Below are positions 12,330 to 24,085 of a DNA stretch of 64,000 nucleotides, piece after piece. Made by a program: the position numbers and the translations under genes. The DNA comes from Muscardinus avellanarius (Eukaryota > Chordata > Mammalia > Rodentia > Gliridae). Each line of letters begins with the position of its first letter. Within the stretch, counting starts at the first letter, position 1. The notes beneath the pieces are model-generated. The model was not told where the DNA came from. It worked only from the letters and a program-made list of their open reading frames with translations, and did no database searches. The stretch spans positions 85,609,093-85,673,092 of the forward strand of contig OY726560.1 of assembly GCA_963383645.1 (NCBI GenBank), written 5' to 3'.

Positions 12330-12965
12330 GATTTCAGAAGTTTGTGCCTTCTCTGGGTTCTTCCCTTGGGTCACTATGACTTCACTTAAGGTGTTCTGGA
12401 TCTCGAGTCAGTAGTATCTCAGACCCCACTACTCCTTTACTGGGTTATCACAGAGTCTCCGACCCAGAGAGTCGATAGAGGCTGCTTTAAACTATGGGTG
12501 GTGCCAGGTTGCACGTTCTCCTATTGTGTGATACCTCTGCCACCGCCCCTCCCCCACTGGGTCAAGTCCCAGGGAGTACAGTACTGGGATTTCTCCTCCG
12601 TGGCCCACAATTTGACTCACTGTTCTTGAGTTCGCAGATGTAGCTGTACTGGATTCGGTGAATTCTCTGCTGCTGCTGCTGGTGGCAATATGGCGCCACT
12701 GCTACGCCCTCAGCCATGAGGCTGGCATATTTCTCCCTGGTTTTGATTTCCACTCTGAATCCCTGCAGTGTGTGCTGATCTCAGCCACTGGGACCTTTAG
12801 ATTTTACCTGCGGCGAGAAATCCCGCCTGGCTGTTGCGCAGCGGCTCACCTCGGCTTGCTGTAGCCATCTGGTGAATTTGCCACTGCCGCTGGCAGTATG
12901 GCGCTGCTGCCGCCTACAATGTCATTTTTTAAAGTATACTGTATCCATGGGAACAGAAGGAGGAT

Positions 12966-12970
12966 CACAT

Positions 12971-13002
<32 letters not shown>

Positions 13003-13214
13003 GCGTGGGGTCTGGGGATGGAACCCAGGGGCATTCGACCTCCGGGCTACACCCTCTGACCTATTTTTTATTCTTTATTTTGAAACCGGGTCTCACTGAG
13101 TTGCAGAGGGCCTCACTAAGTAGCTGAGGCTGTTCGTGAACTGTGATCCTCCAGTCTCAGCCTCCCAAATGCTGGAATTACAAGCGTGCGCTACCATGCC
13201 CGGCCACATTCCTC
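12966..13214 (-). mobile_element. B1-dID SINE with target-site duplication
   Basis: A minus-strand SINE with a T-tract of about 27 bp at its left, an ID-type box ('GGGGATGGAACCCAGG'), a linker and a B1-type 5' end ('CATGCCCGGCC'). It is bounded by the 10-bp duplication CACATTCCTC at 12,966-12,975 and 13,205-13,214. Well preserved, so relatively young. Confidence 0.9.
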
Positions 13215-14428
13215 ATTTTGATGTAACTCCATTTTCTTTTACATTCTTTTAATGGAAGTGGGGAACATATTTTATTGGCTAATGAACAATAATATGAGCC
13301 CAGGCTGGCCTTATGGTGACACACAGTAATGTCCAGCCACTTATCTTCTATTTACTCTCTCTTCTCATAGCTTTCTGCAGTTTCCACCATGCAGCCTGGT
13401 CATCAAGTGGCTTTAGAGTATGCTATTTCAGGTGCGTCTTTGCAAATAAGCTTCAGAAGGAAGATCTGGTCATTTAGATTTGGAAGCAGGCAGCAAGAGG
13501 CCATGTTGGCCTCAGCACTAAACCAGTCACTATTCCAGTTTCCCCAGGTCCCTACATTGGGATTCTTGAAATTTACTGCTTCTAGGTTGGCTGTTGGCTC
13601 TCATGTGCACTGTAACCTTCATTTGCACTGGAGAGAAAATAGAATGGGTGGTTGGCCTTGGACAGAACATCTCTTTCCTAGTCCTGTCTCAGTTTCTAAG
13701 CACATGGATGATCTCATTCTCTTTTGCCCTCTGCTTCAAATCAAATGTGGACATCTCTCACATGTCAGGAAGGGCCTACATGAGTTCCAAAGTGACCTGC
13801 TGTCACTCATACTAAATTGAGGTGCCCCAACACCACAGAGTGAGTGAGAGGTCCAGTGAGTGCCAAGATCTGGTGCTCCTTCCACCACCCTGTACTACTT
13901 TTGTGAAAGGCCTGCAGGATTCAGTTGTCCATTTCTCTTGGAGATGTCTGTAACACATTATACCTACTGCATCTTCATCCCAGGCCCTCATTTCTCTTTT
14001 TTAGACCACTGCAGGAGCCTTATAGCTGGCTCAGTCCCTGCTCTGATTCATGTATTACCTTCAGCAAGACTTCGCTCTTAGGTCACAGCACTTGTCACAT
14101 AATTTCTTTGAGGTTTGAATTCTTTAATCATTCATTAAGACAAATAGAAATAAAGCCCTACCTCTCTCAGTACATACAGGAGTCATAGTTCCATCTATAA
14201 TTGCTTTCATATTTCCTCTTTTCTCTTTTCCCCATCCACATATGTAGAAAAAACATTTTACTTTTCTTTTACCTTCATTTATATTGTCTATATTGTTCTT
14301 TTTCTTATTGCTCTCCCTTCCTTTACATTTTTAAAAAGTCTCTCCATTCTTCAAAGATAATCTTCAATAGCAATTTCTTCACAAATACTCCATACTTTAC
14401 TTTTTGCTTCATATAGCCCTTTAGCACT
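13215..14428. other. Intron-like unique DNA
   Basis: A stretch of moderately GC-rich unique sequence. A 143-codon open frame (13,389-13,820, plus) is the longest here, but it shows no domain, no convincing Kozak context and no splice structure I recognise. I treat it as chance. Confidence 0.4.
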
Positions 14429-14434
14429 TGATAT

Positions 14435-14473
<39 letters not shown>

Positions 14474-14645
14474 TTGGCACTGGGAATTTAACCCAGGGGC
14501 ATTTTTCTTTTGATATATCTAGAACATCAACTTTTTAAGTTTTTAAAAAATGGGGTCTCACTAAGTATCTGAAGATATCCTCAAACCTATGATTCTTCTA
14601 TCTCAGCCTCCCAAGTACGGAGAGTATTGGTGTGAGCCACCAAAT
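14429..14645 (-). mobile_element. B1-dID-type SINE with (TTTA)n tail
   Basis: A TTTA repeat (14,429-14,475) is the reverse complement of the SINE's A-rich tail. It leads into an ID-type box, a linker ('GGGGTCTCACTAAGTATCTG') and a degraded B1-like half ('CTCAGCCTCCCAAGTACGG'). Confidence 0.75.
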
Positions 14646-15172
14646 CTTTTTATGCCTTTTGCATGATATTTATATTTTTATATATTTTAAAGACTTAATG
14701 TACTCTACAAATGGATTATATATCTTCCCAGCACTTAACACAGCATCTACTATAAATTATCATTCAATAAAAATGTAATAAATGAAATATACCACCAAGC
14801 ACTGTACACATGTAAAACTATCACTGTGAACTACTTATTATGTGAGACTATAAGGCACAAACAAAAGTTTAAAAAATACAAATGTATAGAAAGACTACAG
14901 TCTTACTACAGCAAAAAAAAATTTGCCTCAGGAGAGGTATGGGATATTTTGTTTTCTATAATCTCTGCATTTCTTCATTGCCTACAGCTCTGTTAGCAAC
15001 CTCCTCCCATCTTTACACACTAGATCTTGTTATGCTTTAAAGTCACTCCAATACTAGAATATTAAATTCAAAAATATCATCTGATCAACCTGCAGGCTTG
15101 GACTTCCCTAGATCAAGTCCATTTTATCTAAATTCTATCTGTTCCTTCAGGGTTTAATTTATTCTGTGTGTA

Positions 15173-15532
15173 GATGCTGTAGTTTGGATTAAAAATGTTC
15201 TCCAATGGTTCATGTATTGAAGGCTTATTCCCAAGCTTGGTCTACTGGAAGGTAGTGGAACCTCTAAGTGGTGGGGCCTAGTCTTTGGCCCATGAGAAAA
15301 TGCCCCTGGAAGCTGTCCTGGCTCTTTATGCTGTCCTGGCTGTGAAGTGAGCAGCCTGCTTCACTACATACTCCCTGTCACAAGGATCTGCCTCACTACA
15401 GGCCCAAAAGCAACTGGACAACTACCCATGAGCTGAAACTTCAAATCTGTCAGATAAAATAAGCCGTTCTTCTTTTTATGTTGAATATCTCAAGTAATTT
15501 CTTATATAAATGGAAAGCAGACTAACATAGTG
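15173..15532 (+). mobile_element. MaLR-type LTR (MST/MLT1-like), solitary
   Basis: About 360 bp with MaLR LTR landmarks in order: TGCTGTAGTTTGGATT near the 5' end, GTGGGGCCTAG, a 'CCTCACTACAGGCCC' segment, 'GAGCTGAAACTTCAAATCTG', 'AAAATAAGCC' (polyadenylation region) and a 3' end GACTAACATA. No internal retroviral sequence is next to it, so it is a solo LTR. The family name is from memory. Confidence 0.6.
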
Positions 15533-17704
15533 GCCTATACAATAATCCTTCATTTCTATGTGTTCTGCATCTGTTTATTGAACCAACTGTGAAACAAAAT
15601 ATTAGAAAAATTGTGTCTGTAATAGCCATTTACAGAAAAATCTTTTGTCATTGTTTCCTAATAGATATAGTATAACAATCATTTAGATAGCACTTAATGT
15701 ATATCAGGTATAATGTAGAAGTGATTTGAAGTCTACAGAAAGATGTGCATAGATTACAAGCAAACACAGCATTTTGTAAAAGGGGATTGAGCACCCATAA
15801 ATTTTGATATCTAATATATGGTTTTCACAGCACCTTATTATGTTATAAATGAGCATGAGTTTTTATGTATCTGTGCTTTTCACTTCCTAAGCTATTGTTC
15901 TTTTTTACATACATAAGTAGAGCTGGTTCATGAAAATTAGCTAAAATATTCTTTTTTTCTGCATTACTTTTCTTTGTATTCAATTCTTTGACACACTTCT
16001 GGAATTTCTTATATACTATTATTGTGATGTGTACCCTATTAGACTGTGAGCTTTGACTTTTTTGTCTTTTGCCTTTTAACTGACTTTTATTTCTGAGGTC
16101 AAGAGCCTTATCTTACACTTCTAGGCACTTAGTAAATGGTTATTAATGTTTTAATAAGTTAGAGAATCATGTAGGAATGAAGATATGACATTAACAACCC
16201 ACTAAGTGCAGAATATAGAAAGGATCATTTGAATTGAGCCTCAGTGGGTAAAAAAAATGCTTTAAACATTAGAGATTCTGAATAAAAACAGAGGTAGCAA
16301 ATTTATTTAAGGGATAATCTGATTGATGAAGATGAAAAAAGTCACAGTTTGGCACTAAATCTCAGAAGGCCTTGAATTCCAGCTGAAAACTGTGGGAAGG
16401 TATCAATGATACTTTTTAAAGCTCTTGGTATAGCCATTTTTTTTTCAGGAAGAGCTATCAGTTAATCTAATATAGACTGGATTGGAACCAAGTGACTGGA
16501 TTTACATGGACCATTTATAGATAGGAGTTTAGGCAAAAAGAAATAGAAATTGAGCTAAGAACTTGAGAGACTTTTTATAATTCCATATCAGACTGTGTGT
16601 AAATTGTTTTAGAAAAAATTTTATAAGTACTCCAATTTAGAATAGAAATAAAATCTTATAAGTGAAGCTTGTGCAATATTATTTTTAACTGACTTTCACT
16701 CTTGATAAATAAATTTAATCCTTTACTAAAATAGGTTTCAGGATATAAGAGTAAATATAATTCTTTGTATAATGGATTTTACTATCCAGTGTTATTTACT
16801 TCAACAGAGCATTCAAATCAGGTACTAAAATGTCACACCCTTAAACCTGATGGGATATGATAATTAAGTCATTTTTTTCCTTTAGGATTAGTTAAAAATT
16901 GTTTCTGGAATAAAGATCTCCATTCAGATGCTTAATTAATTCTTAAACTGTATGAATAATTTGTTTGGTCTAGCAGATCATTTATACATGCTACTGTGTA
17001 ATGAAGCTTAAAAATGCATCTTTAACCTCATGTAACTTACATAGAACTATGGAGCCATTCTGGTGTATCTGGCATGTATACATACCCTGGTGGTTGTGGA
17101 GGCAGGACAGGCAAATCTCCATTTCTCTAGTGCTCTGCCTAAGGTACATCTTGCCTACTAAGACTGGTGAGGTCTTCATTGTACCACAGTGTCATGCTTC
17201 AGATGCAGCTGTCCTTTGCTTATGTCTTACACAAACACATGCAAAATTACATACACAGATATATAGTCACATCTGGCCTTGCATACACACTTGCATGAAA
17301 CTTACTATGACCCATACTACTCCTTTTTGTGATTTCAAGGTTTTTGAGGAAATAAAAAATAACTACATTTTACAAAAAGATTGAGAACATTGAACTTATA
17401 TTCTTTTTGATTGTGCAGTTAGATTCAGATAAATATAGTGTTTTTTCCCATCTCCACTATAGCCTTAAAGAGGTTTCCAAGGACATTGTACAGCACAGCA
17501 GATTTGGTTATTTATGTGTCTCAGTGAGTTCATGCTGAAAGCTAAAACAAAACACTCCAAGAGTCATTCTCGCTTTGTTTTTTGTTGGTAATTCTCTGGC
17601 CACATGTTCTTGCTTTTTCTGTTTTAGAGGGCTTAGAAAAATTTTGTCCTCACTTTGGTGGCCTATTATCTGTGGGTGGTCATGCAAGTCTTTGGTCCAC
17701 TTTT
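15533..17704. other. AT-rich intron-like DNA
   Basis: No feature that I can support. Short open frames near 17.0-17.4 kb on both strands overlap each other and have no recognisable domain. Confidence 0.5.
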
Positions 17705-18110
<406 letters not shown>

Positions 18111-18628
18111 GTTGTTGAAAATATAGGAATGATTAAATTATTTCCTCTGTGAATATTGTTGTACTAGGAATATTGTTGCTCTCAACAAATGAGATTTTGG
18201 GGGGCCATTTGAACTTAACCATAATATTAGGCAATCAATTTCTCTGCTTGGAGCTGTCAAGCATTCTGCTGATGTTCATGTGTGTGATTCTAGAACACCT
18301 CTTTGAATGACATGAGTTCTCTTTGAGCAACCACAGAAAGAAGTTTCTAGATGTCCTCTAGGTTTATCAGTGTCTGACATTCCATTAAGTTTTAGGAAAT
18401 GTAATTAAACACACAATATTGTAGGCCTCATTGAAAGTCAAGTACAAGGGTGGCATGGTTCTCCCTCAAGGAAATGTGATGTCCTTTTGGAATGTGGAGC
18501 CAATTTAATTCCAAATCTTCTGTTAGGGCCAAAACCCACTGTATGCTTTGTAGCATAAATTTTACTAAGAGGTCAGTGTGTCAGCCTCATATATGCAAAG
18601 GCAATGTTTGTTTAAAAAAATTCTGGCA

Positions 18629-18845
18629 GCTGGGCGTGGTGGTGCACACTTGTAATCCCAGCGCTTGGGAGGCTGAGACAGGAGGATCACACAGGTTTAA
18701 AGCCAACCTCAGCTACTTAGTGAGGCTCTCAGCAACTTAGTGAGACCCTGTTTCCAAATAAAGTATAAAGATAGGTCTGGGAGTATAGCCCAGAATTAGA
18801 AAAGCCCTTGGGTTTCAACCCCAGTACCACCAAAAAAAAAAAAAA
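18629..18845 (+). mobile_element. B1-dID SINE
   Basis: Plus-strand B1-like 5' half (AGCTGGGCGTGGTGGTGCAC), a partly duplicated linker ('CTTAGTGAGGCTCTCAGC'), an ID-like half ('GGGTTTCAACCCCAGTACCA') and a poly(A) tail. The left part contains recognisable RNA polymerase III box A/B-type text. Confidence 0.9.
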
Positions 18846-19324
18846 TCTGGCTATTCATTCATTTTTTTAATGATTAACTGTATATTGAATATCTATTTGT
18901 CAATCCTCATGCTGAGAAATAGGATATTGAAAGTAGCTTAATCTTAATATGGTTTCTGTCTTTATGGTCCATAGAGTCTACAAACAAAGTCAGATATGAA
19001 TTAAATAATGACTTAAACAAATATAAAACTGACACATTGTAGCCCTTTGAAAACCTGTGACAGGAGACTTGGTAAGGAGCTCAGGAAAGGCTTTCCAGAG
19101 GAAAGAGCACAGTTGAGATTAAAAAGAAGACTAGGAATTCACCTGCAAAAATGAGGGGCAAAGGGTCACCAGGCTTAGAAGGCACAAGGAACTCCATGGG
19201 GAAGTGTTTGGCAGGTAAGTCTGAGAGAGGCAAGAGTAGCAGATTTGAGGTTTTGCAAGAGAACTGGTAAGGGCAAGGTGGAAAGCATTTCAAGATGAGA
19301 CTAGGAAGGGATTTGGGTTCTGTT

Positions 19325-19960
19325 AAGGAACTCAATATTTATTATTCTATATGTTTTTATAAGTACATTGTAATTATGTATCATTATAAGACATAGAGTG
19401 ATCAAAACACACGTGCAAACAGTATTTAGCATGTTTCCCTCTGGATCCCACCCTGCTTCCTCCCCTCTCAAAATATGTACTGAGATTGGTGTTAATAATT
19501 TGTATATATGCATAGAATTATTTAAACTGTTTACCTTGTCAAGTCTTCTCTCCCCCATTTCTATCCCTTAATCCTCTTACACTAATTTACTAGAATTTCT
19601 CCTCATTTATCTAAAGTTTCTTAGATTTTTGATAGTTTCTACATATGAGAGAAAACAGAATCTTTCGCTTTCTGAGATTGGCTGATCTGAACATAAAATT
19701 CTCTAGTTCTACCTATTTTAAACAAAAGATATAATTTTGTTCTTCTTTATGGTTTAGTAGAATTCCCTTGTGTATAAATACCACAGTTTTAATATCCATT
19801 TATCTGCTGATGGACATCTAGTCTGGTTTTATAAATTGGCTACTGTGAATTTTGTTGCTATAAACATGGATATGTATGTATCACTATAATATTCTGACTT
19901 CAACCAAAATATCACCCAGCTATACCCACTACTTGATAGGTTTCTAAAGGTATCTTTATT
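19325..19960 (-). mobile_element. Old L1 3' end
   Basis: Reverse-strand L1: a 3'UTR (from 'TTTTTATAAGTACATTGTAA' rightward) and the ORF2 C-terminus, seen as 'CTGATGGACATCTAGTCTGG', the usual antisense mark of the SPSTDEW-type segment. The 3'UTR type is shared with 52,985-53,235. Confidence 0.7.
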
Positions 19961-21535
19961 CTTAAAGAAATCAGAGTTATTTGAAAGTCTTAAGAATCAT
20001 TTTCATAAGAAAGAGAACAGACAGAACTAAGTAGAACAGTACCTGAGGTCATATTTTGCTCCAGTGTGAAAATCATGGATGAAAGAAGAATGGAATTAAT
20101 TCAAAGGACATTTGGGAGGCAAAATATGAAGAGCTTAGAGTTGGGTAGGATATAGGGAGTGATGAGAAGGTATCAAGAGTAATTTTCTGAAGTACATAAA
20201 CAGGTATATTGTGGAACCACTAATTACTTAAGCAACAGTGAAAAATAGCAAATTTGGTGGAGGAAGATCATAGACTGGATTTCAGACATGTTGAGTTCAA
20301 TGGAACTTTGAGACATCTGAAAGATATTTAGGAAGTCTGGAGTATAAAAATCTAGGTCTTAGCAGTAAACTTGGTTGGAGATGTAAATTGAAAGTTTTTT
20401 GAGTAAAAAATATAATTGAAACTATGCACGTACATAAAATTCTCTAGGGAGGCTATGTGTGATAAACATAAAATGACAACATTGACCATTTTTTGCCTTC
20501 TGTATATGACAGATAGGTACTGATGCATTTTTTGTCTAAATTTTTTGAAGTGATTTAAAATTCTTTTTAAGCAATTATTCACATTTATCTACTTGCAATA
20601 GATGTCCCCAGATGTCAGAGTTAACAACAACCTAGCTAAAAAGTAAGGTTGTAGGAGAGAATAGAGTTGCTGCTTCATTTACCAATCTCAAAAGTAAATG
20701 AAAATCAAAGCTAATTCCCCTTTTCACTGTGCTGGAGCCATCATATAAATCAAGTAAACCTAATAATGTATCCTACTTCTTTGAATTGGTTTAGAAGGTA
20801 AAAAATTATTTTTGAAAAAAAGTTAGAAAATTTGTCAAATCTATGGACAGAAAGAAATTTAAAGACACCTGTCCTATAATTAAACAAAACTCTCTCAGTT
20901 GTCTTATTTTCCAGCAAAAAAAAAAAATTGTGCATTTTTCAAATTTAGGTGAATTTAGGTACAAATTTATTATTCTACTGAGTATGAGGTTGAAATCCAG
21001 CAGAAATTATGCAAAATGTAGGGCTTTCCTGGGTGAGCCTAGAATTGGAGAGATTTATTCTAAGAAAACATTGCCAGTGTGGGGAATAAATACAGCTCCC
21101 TGATTAGCACTGCATTTTTAAAAAGAGGTTATACATATCTTATAAATTTCTAAATATAAATTGCTTCTTGTAAAATACTTAAATGTAAAAATCAATATTT
21201 ATCAATGATGTTCATTACTATGGAGTAAAAATTACAAATCTTACTTTAAAACATAATCATTTCAGTCATACTTAGCACCAGTGACTTTGATAGTGGATGA
21301 ATTCTTGCTTGTTACTGTAATCATTAGCTTGCTTTCCCCCCCTGGTTTTAGTTGACAGGGCATGTCATATATTTTCTCAACAAATACTGCCTTTGTTCTG
21401 GTGCTGGTAACCCTGTTGCCTGCATAGACTCTGGAGGTCAAACATTGAAATATTATGGCAAGAAGCTAATGCCATTTTAAAATATTTATGCCAAACTCAA
21501 ATTTTCTTCATAATTAAAATTTATGTGAAAGAAAT
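19961..21535. other. AT-rich intron-like DNA
   Basis: No repeat family, exon or RNA gene recognised. Short open frames on either strand are unremarkable. Confidence 0.45.
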
Positions 21536-21735
21536 TGCTCAAAGAAGTATAAAATTGAGCCACCATATGACCCAGATATACTAGTTCTTAGTATCATTTT
21601 AAAAGAATTAAAGATCTAGTACTATAGCAATATTTGAATACTCATGTTTATAGCAGCACAATTTACAATAGCCAAGTTACAGAACAAACCTAGATGTCTA
21701 TCAACAGATGAATAAAAATGTTGAAGTGTCCATTT
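21536..21735 (+). mobile_element. Old L1 ORF2 3' fragment
   Basis: Degraded L1 text including 'ATAGCAGCACAATTTACAAT' and 'ATCAACAGATGAATAAAAAT', typical of the ORF2 C-terminal region in sense orientation. Confidence 0.75.
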
Positions 21736-21899
21736 CCTTATTCAGTATGAAATTAGGTTTGTTCCTTTTAATGGCGACTTTGGGTCCATAGTACTGTTTG
21801 TAGGCAAGTCACTATACAGTGCTATATACTAATTTTTTTTTTTTTTTTACTGAGATAATTTGAGAAAGCTGTGCTGAAAAGCTAGTTGTAAAGTATGCA

Positions 21900-22358
21900 C
21901 TTAAATGTTCTAAAAAGATCAATCTTTGAGGCAAAAGATGAATAAAGATTCTTTATACCCAAATAACACTATAAAAAATGAACCTAATAGACATAAACAT
22001 AGAGTATTTTAACCAACAAAAGTAGAATACACATTATTTTTAGCTGCTCACAGAAACTTCTCTAAAATAGACAACCTTCTGGGCCACAAAACAAATACCA
22101 TCAAATTCCAATAATTCCCAGCACCTTTTCAAATCACTATGAAATGAAATAGAAATCAACAAAAGAAAACCCAAAAGAAATTACATAAATACATGGAGAC
22201 TGAGTGATACAATTTTGAATGAGAACTGATCAGGAAAAAAATAAGAGGAGAAATAAAATATAGAATCAAATGAAAATAGATACATGCCATATCAATATCT
22301 ACAGGACACTTTAAAGGCAGTTTTAAGAGGAAAAATTATAGCATTCAGTGCTCACATT
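21900..22358 (+). mobile_element. Older L1 ORF2 (endonuclease region), left part, interrupted
   Basis: Sense L1 ORF2 text covering the end of the endonuclease domain and the region after it ('ACCTTCTGGGCCACAAAAC', 'AATAGAAATCAACAAAAGAA', 'CATGGAGACTGAGTGA'). It stops exactly at the half-L1 insertion and resumes at 25,170 after it, so this L1 is older than the half-L1. Confidence 0.8.
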
Positions 22359-22374
22359 AGAAAATCAGAAAGTC

Positions 22375-23167
22375 GGACTTCCGGGAAGATGGCGACCGAG
22401 AAAAGCGGGGCTTAAGAGTCCCGCTAACAACCAATCTCCATTACCACAAAAAGAGTGCCTTTCATAGCCAGAAAACACCATCACCAGAAAAACAAAAAAA
22501 CCACCAGGCTCCAGAGAGAAAGCGGACTGAGAACAGAGCTCAGGGCCACAGAGGAGACACACGCGCCCGAGGACGCCGCAGCAGCGCCATACTGCCGGCG
22601 GCAGCGGCGAACTCAGTGGACGGCTACAGCAAGCCGAGGTGAGCCGATGCGGAACAGCCAGGCGGGATCTTTCGGCGCAGACAGCATTTAAAGCTCCCAG
22701 TGGCTGAGCTCAGCACACGCTGCAGGGATTCAGAGTGGAAATAAAAACCAGAGAAGAAAAAATACGCCAGCCTCATGGCCGAGGGCGTGGCAGAGGCGCC
22801 ATATTGCCACCGGCGGCGGCAGCAGCAGTGAATTCACCGAGTCCAGTACAGCTACATCTGCGTACTCAAGAACAGTGAGTCAAATTGCGGGCCACAGAGG
22901 AGAAATCCCAGTATTGTGCCTCCTGGGACTTGACCCAGTGAGGGAGTGGTGGTGGCAGAGATATCACACCATAGGAGAGCGTGCAACCTGGCACCCCCCA
23001 TAGTTTAAAGCAGCCTCTATCGACTCCCTGGGTCGGAGACTCTGTGATACAACCCAGTAAAGGAGTAGTGGGGTCTGAGATAATACAGACTCGAGATCCA
23101 GAGCACCTTAAGTGAAGCCATAGTGACCCAAGGGAAGAACCCAGAGAAGGCACAAACCTCCGAAATC
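22375..23167 (+). promoter_or_regulatory. Half-L1 5'UTR, probable internal promoter
   Basis: GC- and CpG-rich leader from the 5' end to the ORF1 ATG. It opens with the motif AAGATGGCG, which in other mammalian L1s is a YY1 site that positions the start of transcription. It has one monomer unit of the kind tandemly repeated at 1,296-1,840. Promoter function is inferred from L1 biology. Confidence 0.6.
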
Positions 23168-24085
23168 ATGGGAAAGAGGAATAACACTGGAGTAATGAAT
23201 GTGCACAACCCCACAACATCAGAACCTGATAAAACAGAAAATCAGAGATTTCTAGAAGATCAAATCAGGAAAATAACTGTAGAAATAATAGAGGTGCTTC
23301 GAAAAGAACTCAGAGAGAGCCAAAAAGAGATAAAGGATGCAATTAATGAAGTAAAGTCCTCAATTCAAAGCACAAACAACCGATTAGACCACATGGAGAA
23401 CAGAATCTCGCTCTTAGAAGATGAGCAATCCAAAAATGAATGCATAGTTTCTAATCTAGAAAAAGATATCCAACAGCAGGAATCTGACATTGAAGAAATA
23501 TGGGCCCATCTTAAGAGAGCTAACCTAAGAATAATTGGAATAGAGGAGGGAAAAGAAAGTGATACCAAAGGGATCAACAATCTCTTCAAGGAAGTAATAG
23601 CAGAAAATTTTCCAAATATAGAGCAAGAGGTTGATACACAGATCCAGGAAACTTATAGAACTCCCTTTAGACAGGATCCGAGAAGAGGATCCCCACGCCA
23701 TATAATTATCAAAATGACCAATGTGGAAGCCAAGCAGAGAATCTTAAAGGCAACAAAAACAAAGGGCCAAGTGACATTCAGAGGCAAACCAATTAGAATC
23801 ACTCCAGACTTCCCAAACCAAGTCATGAGAGCCAGAAGGGCTTGGAGTAACATATTCCAAACTCTGAAAGAAAACAACTTCCAGCCAAAAATTTCCTATC
23901 CAGCAAAACTTTCTATCAAATTAGATGGAGAAATAAGAAGCTTCCATGACAAACAGAAACTGAAGGAATTTATGTCTTCAAAACCAGCGCTAGAGAAAAT
24001 ACTCAAAGAGATTAACTACAAAGAAGAAATAGGTAACACTCACCAGAACCAGAGAAACAAGAGTTTCCATCCAACAGACAACTAA
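23168..24085 (+). CDS. Half-L1 ORF1 protein, intact (305 aa)
   Basis: Uninterrupted ORF1 with start at ATG 23,168 (MGKRNNTGVMN). Layout as in the copy at 11,412-12,329: N-terminal polar tail, coiled coil (STNNRLDHMENRISLLEDEQ within it), an RRM-like part from ANLRIIGIEEGKES, and the C-terminal domain (ARRAWSNIFQTLKENNFQPK, then DGEIRSFHDKQKLKEFMSSK). The two proteins have the same length and differ at a limited number of positions. Known role of the family: trimeric RNA-binding chaperone. No ORF2 follows; the stop is followed directly by the antisense-derived tail. Confidence 0.87.
   Translation: MGKRNNTGVMNVHNPTTSEPDKTENQRFLEDQIRKITVEIIEVLRKELRESQKEIKDAINEVKSSIQSTNNRLDHMENRISLLEDEQSKNECIVSNLEKDIQQQESDIEEIWAHLKRANLRIIGIEEGKESDTKGINNLFKEVIAENFPNIEQEVDTQIQETYRTPFRQDPRRGSPRHIIIKMTNVEAKQRILKATKTKGQVTFRGKPIRITPDFPNQVMRARRAWSNIFQTLKENNFQPKISYPAKLSIKLDGEIRSFHDKQKLKEFMSSKPALEKILKEINYKEEIGNTHQNQRNKSFHPTDN

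Larger units (their letters stand above)
10368..12915 (-). mobile_element. Half-L1 retrotransposon, copy A (5'UTR + ORF1 + composite tail)
   Basis: Read on the minus strand: part of an L1 5'UTR, an intact ORF1 (12,329 to 11,412), then directly a 1.04 kb tail without any ORF2. It is flanked by a perfect 17-bp target-site duplication ACAATGTCATTTTTTAA at 10,351-10,367 and 12,916-12,932, so this composite inserted as one unit. Its 5' end lies about 200 bp inside the 5' end of the copy at 22.4 kb, ordinary 5' truncation. It must have been mobilised by ORF2 supplied in trans. Compare copies at 22,375 and 60,478. Confidence 0.9.

Noticed and set aside
13389..13820. 143-codon open frame in unique DNA
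   Set aside because: No domain, no homology I recognise and no splice or promoter context; length is within chance for a 64 kb window.
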